Assembly (NCBI GenBank): GCA_964058845.1
Contig: CAXKVR010000468.1
Coordinates: 1-18,569 of the forward strand
DNA from: Carex sylvatica
Lineage: Eukaryota; Streptophyta; Magnoliopsida; Poales; Cyperaceae
DNA: 18,569 nucleotides
Reading direction: 5' to 3'
Shown: one piece after another, positions 1 through 9,128 of the stretch
Numbering within the stretch: position 1 is the first letter of the stretch
Layout: every line of letters starts with the position of its first letter
The notes under the pieces: model-generated
Database searches by the model: none
What the model saw: the letters and a program-made list of their open reading frames with translations, nothing else
Told to the model about the DNA's origin: nothing
Program-made: the position numbers and the translations under genes

Positions 1-138
1 ATCAAACCAAAATTGTCATTCCATCTGTGTGGAGCTACGACTGTGCTACAACCATTAAATGCACTCTTTTCCTTTTAAGATTATATAATTGTATAAAATG
101 GACGATTTTGAAAAATAATTATATATATTTTTTAATAT

Positions 139-546
139 GAGGAGAGTTCCGAATTTCTAATACTCATGTTTTTCGTAACTCATCATACCTCATATTTTTC
201 ATCTTTGTTTTCAAAAGTTCAAACTGTTAATCTGAACTGCTTAATATGATATCCATATTAAAATATAGTAGGAGACCAATTTTTAAAATTTTTAGAATCT
301 TTTTACTATTTTTTAGATAGGTACAAATCATTATTTTTTTAACAGTTTAGAAACAATAATTTTGTAGCTATCTTTAAAAAAATTCAAAAAAAAAATTCAA
401 AAAATCTAAAATTTGGTCTCCCACTGTATTTTAATATGGATATCACGTTGAGCCGTTTGGATCAACAATTTGGACTTTGAAAACAAATGTATTAAATATG
501 AGACATAATTCAGATATGAAAGATATGAGATATTAGAGCCTCCTCG
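139..546. mobile_element. Foldback MITE, copy A (408 bp)
   Basis: The two halves are imperfect inverted repeats over most of their length. The left half holds TTCAAAAGTTCAAACTG, then ATATCCATATTAAAATAT and GGAGACCAA. The right half holds TTTGGTCTCC, ATTTTAATATGGATATCA and GGACTTTGAAAACAAA. The ends resemble each other inverted (GAGGAG at 139 and CTCCTC near 540). The 8-bp sequence TTTAATAT occurs on both sides (131-138 and 547-554) and may be the target duplication, although it is AT-rich and also forms part of a tandem repeat on the right. There is no coding capacity. The superfamily is uncertain; an 8-bp duplication would fit hAT or Mutator-like activity. Confidence 0.7.
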
Positions 547-628
547 TTTAATATTTGTCAAACAAAGATTCGAACTAAAGTTGGATTTAATATTTGTCAA
601 ACAAAGATTCGAACTAAAGTTGGATTTA
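547..628. repeat. 39-bp tandem duplication
   Basis: A 39-bp unit starting TTTAATATTTGTCAAACAAA (547-585) is repeated directly (586-624) with no mismatch, plus the first four bases of a third copy. It abuts the right end of MITE copy A, so it may have arisen during or after that insertion. Confidence 0.9.
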
Positions 629-1218
629 AACTGAGATATAGAAAATTTGGATTCTAAAATAATTCACTCGTTTTAAGTTAATTTCAAATTTTGAAACCTT
701 TGCGAAGCTGAATATTTGAATAATTTTATTTATAAATCTTCTTGGCGCTATAAATTGTTTTGATGGATGACATTTATTGAAACATATACCTTATAAATTG
801 TAGTAACTTCACTTTTCTATTAATATTCGAAATTAATATTAAAATTCAAATGATGCCTCTGGATCATTTTTCTGTACAAATTGTATTTATAATTTATCTG
901 TACTTCAATTCTATATATCAAAGAACAGATAACTTTCGTTTGATCGTATTTTGTCGATATATTAAAAAAATGTCTTTATAATTTGTTACACAAAAACTAA
1001 TTGCATCCGAAGTCTCCTTATTTTAATGTCGCCATGTAATTAATTAAGAGAAGAAGTTACTTAGCAATAATTTATTTCGACTGTTTATGTAGTTTTTGAA
1101 AATAAGATTAATTTTAAAATTAAATATTATAGATAATTCCCACATTATGTCTGTAAAAAATAATGAGATTTGATTGAGTTTTAGTTGTCCAAAACTAATA
1201 ATTCTTAATGCATTTTTT
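629..1218. other. AT-rich intergenic DNA, no feature seen
   Basis: No open reading frame with recognisable coding character, no clear repeat pair and no RNA gene was found here. Confidence 0.6.
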
Positions 1219-1236
1219 AATAATATTATTGCATCT

Positions 1237-1380
1237 GAGAACTAGCATTTGGTCTAGTGGCAAAGGCATATGGTCTCTATGTGAGAGGTCATGGGTTCGA
1301 AATCCGGATGGGGGAAATAATTTGTTATAATAACAAGGGTATTAAATAGTTGGATGGCTTGACTTCTAACCTTTACTCAA
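1237..1380 (+). mobile_element. tRNA-derived SINE (144 bp) with 18-bp target duplication
   Basis: The head resembles a tRNA internal promoter: an A-box-like TGGTCTAGTGGC at about 1250-1261 and a B-box-like GGGTTCGAAATCC about 30 bases further on. The body then loses tRNA similarity. The element is flanked by a perfect 18-bp direct repeat (AATAATATTATTGCATCT at 1219-1236 and 1381-1398), as expected of target-primed reverse transcription. It would have been mobilised by LINE enzymes supplied in trans. It is not a working tRNA gene, since no acceptor stem can be closed. It sits at the edge of MITE copy B. Confidence 0.8.
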
Positions 1381-1392
1381 AATAATATTATT

Positions 1393-1669
1393 GCATCTTT
1401 ATTTTCGTTTTCAAAGTTCAAATAGTCAATCCGAACTACTCAACATGACCTCCATACTAAAATGTGCTTGGAGATCAAATTTTATATATTTTTTAAAAAT
1501 GTTTACTTTTTTTTAGATAGGTACAAATCATTGTTTTACTGAAAATTCTGGACCATTCAAAAGCAAGTCGAGCGGTTTGAATTGACTGTTTGAATTTTAA
1601 AAATAGAGATAAAAATGCAAGTTGCGAATGAGGTATAAAAAACATAAGACATATGAATTGTGCTCTTAT
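1393..1669. mobile_element. Foldback MITE, copy B (partial)
   Basis: It shares the core of copy A: TTTTCAAAGTTCAAATAGTC, CTCCATACTAAAATGTG, GGAGATCAAATTTTATAT and the TTTAGATAGGTACAAATC stretch also present at 310-330. The inverted right half is shortened, going almost directly to GGTTTGAATTGACTGTTTGA. The SINE insertion disrupted or displaced its left end. Confidence 0.6.
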
Positions 1670-1690
1670 TAAAATTATTAAAAATAATCA

Positions 1691-1788
1691 TAGGTTTAAA
1701 TGACGTTTATCACGTCATAGCGCTACTATAGCACGAAATAGCACCGATAGCGCCATAACTTTTTTATAGCACACTATTTAAAACCTTA
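1691..1788. mobile_element. Small hAT-like MITE (98 bp)
   Basis: The ends TAGGTTTAAAT and ATTTAAAACCTTA are near-inverted copies. The interior repeats AGCGCTA/TAGCACGAAATAGC-type words. Flanks read AAAATAATCA (1681-1690) and AAAATAATTA (1789-1798), so a target duplication of about 8-10 bp with one mismatch is likely. It is too small to code for anything. Confidence 0.5.
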
Positions 1789-1867
1789 AAAATAATTATT
1801 GTTGAGTGACCTTTTAATTAAATTTTAAGACTAATTATAGACCACAAGCTAGGAAACTAACATTTAT

Positions 1868-3578
1868 CGGTCATTTTTATTAATACTCTTAAAAAAAAGA
1901 AAATTTTAAAAATGTCTCGCATTCAACTTTTTTGGAAAAATGCCCTGATCGCTGGGCCCACGGGCGGCCCATTTCCATAGCAGACCGTCCCCCTCCCACC
2001 GGCGGTCCACTAGTAACCAGACCGCCTGGGGGTTGGGCGATCCTCTTTTTTTTATTTTTTTATAGAGATCTTAATATTTTTTATTAAAATATTTTTGTGA
2101 ATAAAAAGTTTTCTTGTTTAGAGTCTATGCCAAAAAAAATTGATGTCGTAACTATTTATAACTTTGATTTGATTTGTCAGTTTGATATCACAAGTCTAAA
2201 GATAACATTAATTAATAACTTTGTCATTTGTGCGAACTATTTCAATGCATTGATAGCTTATTTAATTGGATGAACTTTATTTTGTGAATAATTTTTATTT
2301 TGAGCTTTGTATGAAGTTTATTTGTATGTGTTGACAAGTCATAGTTTCATTCTGAGTTTAACTTTGCACCTTTGTTTAACATAGCAAAATATCTCTAAAA
2401 ATCATGAAAATTGACTGAAAATAGAACACGACTAAAAATTTTTGTACAAAATCTCCAAACATATCAAGAGATATCAGCTCTCAAAATTTGACCGAACTGA
2501 TAAAGGAGTGCATATTGTAGCAACTTTGCAGCTGTAGTTAACATAGCAAAATATTTTCTAAAATCATGAAAATTAACTGACATGCATTCTTGACATCATA
2601 GAATACGACTGCAAAGTTGCATACAGAATCTCCACACGAAAACTTAAACTAAATTTTTGAGGCATTAAACGATATTTTTTTGAAATTTTGACGCTCCGGT
2701 TGCCTCTCACAATGCCCGAAGGTTTTCTCCCAAGTAAAATTCGGACCCGTCTCGTCCCTCCCTTTTCGAAAAGTTGTCATACGCCTAAATCTAACTTTCA
2801 TAGCCAAAGTTATGGATGTTTAAAGTTTTTTCGAAAGCTGAACTTTGAAAATTCATAACTAATTGTAGAAAAATCCAAATAAATTGAAATTTGTATCAAT
2901 TCTGTGTATTTATGTATGCTCTATATGCTGGTGTAACCATTTTTACAGTTTGGTCCCTGTACCATGTCCAGACTTGCTGTATCACTTTTGATATTTTTAG
3001 TGCATTGCAATATACTAGTGGCCTTTGTCTAGTGCTTGGCTGCTGAGTTTGGACTTAGTACTATACCAGAGGTCAGTCTAGGGTGATTTGTGCATGGACA
3101 GAGATCTACTTTTTGGTTTGTACATATTTTAGTAGCTCTAAACTACTGTTTTAGTATCAGAAATAAAGAGAAGAAGATCAACAAGTTGTCAAAGTTTGAA
3201 TTGTTTTGAATCAATGTCAAGTCTTTAATTAGTGTTATTTAAACTTGTAATATCCAACTGACAAACCAAATTAAAGTTATAAAGAGTTACGACATCACTT
3301 CATAAATATATCAAATGTCTTATTGTTTGGCATACACTCTGAAGAAAAAAAAATTATTTACAAAATTATTAAGATCTCTCTAATAAAAAAAAGAAAGAAG
3401 AAGGACCGCCCGACTCCCAGGCTGTCTGGTCCCTAATGGACTGCCCATCAGGAGGGGGAGGTCTGCTATGGGAATGGGCCGCCCGTAGATCCAGCTGGCG
3501 AGGCATTTTAAAAAAAAAGTTAAATACGGGAGCATTTTTAAAATTTTCTTTTTTTTAAAGGTATTAATAAAAATGGCG
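1868..3578. mobile_element. Mutator-like non-autonomous element (1,711 bp) with long TIRs
   Basis: The left arm (1868 to about 2235) and right arm (about 3205-3578) are inverted copies, by eye roughly three-quarters identical. Landmarks are ATTTTTATTAATAC at both ends, a GC-rich block with GGGCGGCCCATT (1972 on) matching the inverted sequence near 3476, AGAGATCTTAAT near 2065 matching ATTAAGATCTCT near 3367, and TGATGTCGTAACT near 2141 matching AGTTACGACATCA near 3285. The flanks carry a perfect 9-bp direct repeat AACATTTAT (1859-1867 and 3579-3587), the usual Mutator target-duplication length. The roughly 970-bp interior has no transposase ORF. Confidence 0.8.
2360..2637 (+). repeat. Imperfect tandem duplication inside the MULE (period about 162 bp)
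   Basis: Two diverged copies (2360-2460 and 2522-2637) share AACTTTGCA, TTAACATAGCAAAATAT, AAAATCATGAAAATT, GAACACGACT or GAATACGACT, and AATCTCCA. It lies wholly within the interior of the Mutator-like element. Confidence 0.7.
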
Positions 3579-3587
3579 AACATTTAT

Positions 3588-3842
3588 TGTTCAGTTCACA
3601 TCGTCATATATAGATAAATCTACACTGTTGGAGTAAAGTACAAAATTTATACCTGTACATTAATTTAGATCAAGCTAACGATTGGTAGAAGAATTCTCTG
3701 TACCTGTCTTGTAACTATTGGTACAGATCAAAGTACACAGTCTTAATTGTTACCTCTCAACAATATCAAATATATATAATGAGACAACGAAAAGGAAATT
3801 GAAAGATATAAATATCTTGATATTATTGTTGTTCTCCAAAAT
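3588..3842. other. Intergenic DNA, no feature seen
   Basis: AT-rich and non-coding. It contains short TGTACAT/TGTACC words but nothing that can be assigned. Confidence 0.5.
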
Positions 3843-3942
3843 AATCAATGTTGGTATGGAGTATGAATAAGAAAGCAATGGATGACGATGAAGAAAATAG
3901 AAAAATATCCAATGTGGAGCCGAGGAAGACGGTCGCATTAGA

Positions 3943-4021
3943 CACGTGTCACAATGCCTACCTATCACACAGTACACGTGAGAGGACTTTGAAAAGTCAT
4001 GGGACTAATAGTTTATATATA
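3943..4021 (+). promoter_or_regulatory. Paired G-boxes followed by a TATA-like box
   Basis: Two CACGTG cores lie 32 bp apart (3943-3948, inside GACACGTGTC, and 3975-3980), followed by TTTATATATA at about 4012-4021. G-box/ABRE pairs are the kind of site bound by bZIP and bHLH factors in plant promoters. Downstream, at 4047, a short open frame begins and runs to a possible donor (CTG|GTAAGG near 4120), but the protein is not recognised. This may be the remains of a promoter or gene start. Low certainty. Confidence 0.25.
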
Positions 4022-4299
4022 GTTTGTAGTTAATTTTTTTAATACCATGTCAAAATCTAAGGACCCAAAAGGAGACGAGTCTAAAAGCTTGTTCAAATCC
4101 GTATTCTTTTTCATTTCTGGTAAGGTACAACACGTACCCCAAATGAGGAATTCAATTACAAAAGCTTGTATACAAATCAATATTAATTTATTGAGCCTAC
4201 ACCCTACGGCCTGTGTAATCACCCAAAAAAAAATCAATATTATTAAAAGTTGGTGAAATATAACAATCATCGTAATATCGTAATTAATATGGAATATTT

Positions 4300-4740
4300 T
4301 CAGAGATGGTAACGAGGCTGGCTTGTACAGAGCAAGTTCGAGCTCATAATAGGTTTGTAGTAGGAATCAAACGAGTCAAGTGAGTTAGAATTATAAAGTT
4401 CAGTTAAAACTTTAGTTCGTAATTGGAATGAATCACTAATGAACTGAACCGAATTGTCTCGTATTAGCTCACTTGGTTTAGTTGGACTGATTTTTATAAA
4501 GAAAATTATTTTTGCAAGCAATTAGGACCGAGCTGAACTGTAGTGGACAATATAAAGTTTACACAAATTAATACAAATTTACTAACGAGCAAGCTGACTT
4601 GCGAGCGAGCTAGGCTCAGCTCAAGCTCGCTAATTCTGGACCAAGTCATTAACGAGCTGGCTCGTTTTGAGTTCAGGCATGTAACGGTCAAACTATTACT
4701 GATCAAATGGCGGATTAATCCCATGCGGTCCACAAGCTAC
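4300..4740. mobile_element. Decayed repeat rich in GAGCT / CTCG words
   Basis: Repeated words such as CGAGCTCA, GAGCGAGCTAGGCTCAGCTC and AACGAGCTGGCTCG on both strands resemble degenerate non-autonomous DNA elements common in plants. No sharp ends or target duplication could be found, so boundaries are approximate and the family is unassigned. Confidence 0.4.
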
Positions 4741-4814
4741 GAGGTTTTTTGCCAGTTTTAGATACGGGTATCATTATATATCAGATACGATAAATGATGA
4801 AATATAAAGTATCA

Positions 4815-4925
4815 GAGTATCATAGTCTAGTGGTAAATAATAACATGCTCTATGTGAGAAGTTGTGAGTTCAAAATACAGTTAGAAATTCTTTATTTATG
4901 AAAATTAAATAAAAGTTGATAAATT
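4815..4925 (+). mobile_element. Second tRNA-derived SINE, degenerate
   Basis: It shows the same order as the SINE at 1237-1380: TAGTCTAGTGGTAAAT (A-box-like), CTCTATGTGAGAAGTTGTGAG, then GAGTTCAAAATAC (decayed B-box). The CTCTATGTGAGA stretch is identical in both copies. It is older than the first copy judging by the decay. No clear target duplication was found. Confidence 0.6.
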
Positions 4926-5441
4926 AAAATTTTACATTTAAGAAAAACGTTGGTGAAATATACTAAGTTTAATAGAGTGATAATTTCAATGTAAAAGTAT
5001 ATTGCTTGATGTTGACGTATTGGGAGAGAGGATTTCGATAAATATCGAATTGAATTTACTTATACCGGCTGATTCGTGATGAAATTTATACAAATAATTT
5101 AGATTTGTTTGATTTTAAATATGTTTGTGTAAATCTTAATGCAGAACAAATATAATATATATTATTAGACATCAAATTTTATTTTAAATCTATTTGTGCG
5201 AATCTTAATTAATGAAGAAAAAATATATATTACTATACATCAAATCATATTCGAGTTTGAGAGGCCATAAAATCCTTTGTTCCATATTGTTTGATACTCG
5301 CAAGCTCTTAATTAATTAAATTTCTGAATTCAACAGTGTTTAATGATTATGCGAAATAATTGTTCCTTGAAAAATTGTCAAATTTTATTACTAAAAGAGT
5401 GTTTAGTTTTTCAGTTAAAAGGTAACGGAGAGTTCTAAACG
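4926..5441. other. AT-rich intergenic DNA
   Basis: There is a weak local duplication (TAAATATGTTTGTGTAAATCTTAAT near 5117 and TAAATCTATTTGTGCGAATCTTAAT near 5186). Otherwise there is nothing that can be assigned. Confidence 0.5.
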
Positions 5442-5600
5442 AAATATAAATGCCTTTAAATATGTAACAACTTGGAACCTAAAAATTTGCAAAATTTAAA
5501 AAAATAATAGAAAAAGATTATTTTTATTAGAAAGAAAAATAATGGATAAATATAAATGCCTTTAAATATGTAACAACTTGGAACCTAAAAATTTGCAAAA
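5442..5600 (+). repeat. Perfect 53-bp direct repeat, copies 106 bp apart
   Basis: Positions 5442-5494 and 5548-5600 are identical. They contain TGCCTTTAAATATGTAACAA and end in TTTGCAAAA. The 53 bp between them is AT-rich and unrelated. The exact identity points to a recent local duplication. Confidence 0.9.
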
Positions 5601-5660
5601 AAAAGGATGCACCTAATTTGGACCTACCAAAGGAAAACTTGTCCACAAATAATTATAATC

Positions 5661-5765
5661 AGGATTCTAAATAGCATGTTATAGTAATGCTATAGTTCTA
5701 TTATAGTGTTTTTGGACCAGAAAAACTACAGCATTATCGACGCTATAACACGCTATTCAAGGGAT
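5661..5765. mobile_element. Small foldback element (105 bp)
   Basis: The left end TCTAAATAGCATGTTATAG and the right end CTATAACACGCTATTCAAGGG are imperfect inverted repeats around a short middle. Words such as GCTATA and CGCTATA recall the 98-bp element at 1691-1788, so the two may be related. Confidence 0.45.
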
Positions 5766-6123
5766 AACCTCTAAAAGTTATATTATATGAACTGAATAAT
5801 TAGTTTAAAAAAATCAATTATCCGAATAATTGTGGATATTTTCCTGATTTTTTTTAAAGGTTAGTAGAAAACTACCTACCAAAAAAAAAGTATAAATAAG
5901 AGTTATGCTACAAGACAAGTATAATTGAAGAAATTAATGGAAGAAAAAGGTAATAGTTTAGTTCTTGTTGTTATTGTCCTTACTTCTAGTCCAAACCAAC
6001 TAATATTTTTAAAACACCATATCTTAATTAAGCTCACGGTTTTCATAGAACAAACTTAATTTGCACTTTAATTGTTGGTTATTCGACTCAGTTAATTGTT
6101 ATTGAATTGATATGATTTTTTTG
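5766..6123. other. AT-rich intergenic DNA, no feature seen
   Basis: No coding character, repeat pair or RNA gene is visible. Confidence 0.5.
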
Positions 6124-6490
6124 AGGTGGGCTTATAAATTATGTGTTTTATTTTATATTCATATTTTTATTTTGAAAGTCTTAAATAGTTAATCCAAACT
6201 ACTCAAAATAATGTTTATATAAAAATATATTTGGAGGCGAGATTTTATATTTTTAAATATATGGAAAATTTATTACTTAAAGATTTTAAACAATTCAAAA
6301 ACAATGATATTCTATTTATCTAATAAAGTTAGTATTATTTTAAATATAAAATTTAATCTCTAAATATATTTTTTATATGAAGATCAAATTGATCTATTCA
6401 AATTAATTATTTAAACTTTAAAGAGAAAAATACAGATGTGATGTAAAACATACCCTACTTTATAAAGCATACTTTAGTGCAACTCTGATT
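6124..6490. mobile_element. Foldback MITE, copy C (diverged)
   Basis: The core words of the family are present on both arms: TTGAAAGTCTTAAATAGTTA, ATCCAAACTACTCAA and TTGGAGGCGAGATTTTATA on the left; AAAATTTAATCTCTAAATAT, ATTATTTAAACTTTAAAGAG on the right. It is more diverged than the copies at 7226 and 7676. Confidence 0.55.
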
Positions 6491-7200
6491 TATTTTAAAC
6501 AATTTGTGATAGAGAATTTTAATCCTTGATTTATATATGTTCTTTGCATATCTGGGTCACCAATATGGCGTTTTCTCAGCTCTAAAATGTAAAAAAAAAA
6601 TCATTGTATCAACCCACCACACGTTTTATAGAATAAATCGAGTCTCAAAAGATCTTAAAATGAGCAATAAATCAAAGAAAAGAGAGAATGCGAGATGCAA
6701 CCATTTTAACATACTCGGCTGATATTGGAATATTATTCTCTAATATTGGAATCTGTATTTTTTTCATATGATTTGAGATCGAGTATAATAAGAAAATTAC
6801 TACTGTTTAACTCTGTTACAAATCTTAAAATGAATTTCATATATCTATAATAAATACCAAATTATTTTTAACCTAATTAAAATTAAATTCAGACCGTTCT
6901 ATAACACCCTTTGATTCATGAGGGAATACATTACATCTCGAGCCTTCTTCAATAAAATTTGTAACTACTAACAACGATCTATAATATTATTATTTATTAA
7001 TTTATCATTTTGTTGTTTTCTTTTCTTACTTTTATGGTCTGAGAGAGATTGGGCGTGGGGCACGTGTCTAGTCACGCAGGACACGTGATTGCGGCGATAC
7101 TAGTTGCTTGCTAATTGCTAAAGCGATTGGTGACTTGGTGCTAATATTGTGCTATATCTCAGCCTCTGCCTAGAGTTTATAAAAACAAAAACTTGGTGCT
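6491..7200. other. Intergenic DNA with a paired G-box (7061-7066 and 7082-7087)
   Basis: The segment is AT-rich except for a GC-richer patch at about 7050-7090 with two CACGTG sites 21 bp apart. It also contains two copies of ACTTGGTGCTA near 7133 and 7190. No gene is seen downstream before the repeat cluster starting at 7200, so the G-boxes may be an orphan promoter remnant. Confidence 0.35.
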
Positions 7201-7225
7201 ATATATAAATATATATATATATATA

Positions 7226-7651
7226 GAGGTTGGCTACTATGCTTATATAAGCATATCTCCACATATGCTTATAACTCATTTTTGTGTTTTCAATGTTCAA
7301 ATGGTCGATTTGAACCGTTAGATGTGATCTCTATATTGAAATGTGCTTGGAGATCAAATTTTACATTTTTCTGAATTTTTTTAATATTTATTAAGCCACT
7401 TTGAAAATCGCTGATCCAACGGTGGCTTAACAAAACAGTAAAATCAGAAGCCACTGTTGGATTAGAGATTTTCAAATTGGCTTAATAAATAGTAAAAAAA
7501 TTCATAAAAAATGTAAAATTTGGTCTCCAAGAACATTTCAATATAGAGATCACATCTAACGGTTCAGATCGACCATTTGGATATTGGAAACACAAAAATG
7601 AGTTATAAGTATATGTGGGAATATGCTTATATAAGCATAGTAGCCAACCTC
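7226..7651. mobile_element. Palindromic MITE, copy D (426 bp), within (TA)n
   Basis: The ends GAGGTTGGCTACTATGC and GCATAGTAGCCAACCTC are perfect inverted repeats, next to a self-palindromic ATGCTTATATAAGCAT. Inside is the family core (ATGTTCAAATGGTCGAT, GTGCTTGGAGATCAAATTT and its inverse). (TA)n tracts lie directly on both sides (about 7203-7225 and 7656-7675), so any TA-type target duplication is hidden in the microsatellite. It has no transposase. Confidence 0.8.
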
Positions 7652-7655
7652 TCTC

Positions 7656-7675
<20 letters not shown>

Positions 7676-7692
<17 letters not shown>

Positions 7693-8110
7693 GGGCTTAG
7701 CTCAAATCGTTTGTTCCTGAACTCAGGAACAAACAATTCGATTATCTGATTTCCAAAGTTCAAATTGTCGATCCAAACTGTTATATGTTTAATTTATATT
7801 AAAATGTGATTGGAGACAAAATTTTATATTTTTTTAATTTTTTTTACTATTTATTAAAATGGTTTGAAAGTCGCTGTTTTTTTATGGTGTAGAATTTAAA
7901 TAAAAACAGCAACTTTCAAATTATCTTAATAAATAGTAAAAAAATTTCAAAAAATATAAAATTTTGTCTCCAAGCACATTTTAATATATATTAAACATCT
8001 AATGGTTTGGATCGGCCATTTAAACTTCGAAAATCAGAGAACCGAATCGTTTGTTCCTGAATCCAGAAACAAACGATTTGAGTTTAGTCCCCCTCTCTCT
8101 CTCTCTCTCT
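7676..8110. mobile_element. Palindromic MITE, copy E (about 435 bp), within (TA)n(GA)n
   Basis: The element begins with (GA)n GGGGCTTAGCTCAAATCG and ends with the inverse, CGATTTGAGTTTAGTCCCCC(CT)n. Next to each end is a small hairpin (GTTTGTTCCTGA/TCAGGAACAAAC). The interior is the same core as copies A-D (CAAAGTTCAAATTGTCGATC, GTGATTGGAGACAAAATTTT). (TA)n tracts flank it on both sides (7656-7675 and 8110-8119). The left tract is shared with copy D. Confidence 0.75.
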
Positions 8111-8119
8111 ATATATATA

Positions 8120-8353
8120 GCTGCGGTCCTGGATGAGTCTGCATCTTCGATCTGCATTAACTCAAAAAGATAATTTTTTGAATTTAATGTATCACGACCG
8201 TCTGATCAGAATCAGAGCAAATCGGCATACACCTAGCCATGACGTTGTCCGGTGCCCTATAATGTTAGTGCGGATCTCAATTATATTGGACGGTCGGTCT
8301 GGATCCTTTAACGCACCTTCCAGAGGATACGAATTCGTCCAGGATAGGGTGCC
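8120..8353. mobile_element. Unrelated short element abutting copy E (about 234 bp)
   Basis: Imperfect inverted ends: GGTCCTGGATGAGT near 8126 and ATTCGTCCAGGAT near 8333. The interior is richer in GC (GACCGTC, GGACGGTC) than its surroundings. The long frame across it (8133-8414) has no recognised domain. Its left end joins directly to the (TA)n tract of copy E. Confidence 0.45.
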
Positions 8354-8718
8354 TCCAATAATAAACGAAACAAATGGTGATCTTCTATCGACAACGACTC
8401 CGCGGTTATGTTAAGCTCTCATTTGCTAAAGGCTACTTTTGCCTTTTTGTGTCCAATTTCGTTTTCATTCAAATTGTACACGAATATATGTTAGAATTTA
8501 ACAGTACATTTTTATCAAAAGACCTAAATTAACAATGCAAATGAAAAAAATTCTCTGATATATGAAATATTAATATATTATATGTTATTTAATTTATGTT
8601 GCATGGAGGCGATATGATAATTTACAAAAATAAAAATACGATAACTTATTATATATATTATTTTTATTATATTATTAATTTAATACTTATATTATATAAA
8701 TTAAATATAAAATATTCT
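8354..8718. other. AT-rich intergenic DNA, no feature seen
   Basis: The stretch at 8560-8715 is almost pure A/T. Nothing can be assigned. Confidence 0.5.
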
Positions 8719-8782
8719 GGATATTGGTAAAGGGGTACGTTGCTTTTGCTACATAAAAATTTGGATATTGGTAAAGAGGTAC
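8719..8782 (+). repeat. Short direct repeat (20 bp, period 44)
   Basis: GGATATTGGTAAAGGGGTAC at 8719-8738 recurs at 8763-8782 with one change (GGGG to GAGG). Confidence 0.8.
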
Positions 8783-8859
8783 TGTTCATTAAATTTAGAT
8801 CGCAGCAGATTTCATTCCTTCAATTAATTTTTTGCGGCACTAGAAAAATTATATTTGGT

Positions 8860-9120
8860 ACGTATGTGGTACATGCGCAGTGCCTTGCTCTAGTGTATGG
8901 TGTATGATGTTTGGCGGTGCACGATTCGATTCTATAGAATGCGTTGCTAGTGTAGACGTATCTTGACGGTATTCATACGTGTTAGAGCAGTATTGCTGCG
9001 AGTCAATATGTATCGAAGACCATATCAGAATTAAGAATCCGTCATCTAAGTCGATATACCAGCTGATATATTGGATACATATCGGGTCTTTATTGGGCCC
9101 GTATCAATATCTGATACGTA
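8860..9120. repeat. Decayed repeat with GATACGTATC-type words
   Basis: Words such as CGATATACC, GATACATATCGGG, CTGATACGTATCAGTACG and, beyond the hAT insertion, TCGGTACGGGTACG suggest an older repeat split by the element at 9129-9558. A similar GATACGGGTATC patch lies at about 4762. Its family is not recognised. Confidence 0.4.
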
Positions 9121-9128
9121 TCAGTACG

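Noticed and set aside
1250..1320. Functional tRNA gene
   Set aside because: A- and B-box-like motifs are present, but no cloverleaf or acceptor stem can be formed, and the 18-bp target duplication shows it is a SINE.
2660..2960. LTR retrotransposon fragment
   Set aside because: The wording (AAAGTTATGGATGTTTAAAG and similar) felt LTR-like, but no TG...CA ends, primer-binding site or paired LTR could be found; it lies within the MULE interior.
5442..5600. CRISPR-like repeat-spacer-repeat
   Set aside because: Only two copies, AT-rich, in plant DNA with no associated genes; a local duplication explains it.
7290..7763. Minus-strand ORFs of 61 and 93 residues
   Set aside because: They lie within the palindromic MITEs and read through GA/TA microsatellite (SLSLSLSLYIYIYIER), so they are composition artefacts.
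8133..8414. 93-residue ORF
   Set aside because: It spans a short inverted-repeat element and its flank; no domain is seen and it starts within the element's terminal repeat.
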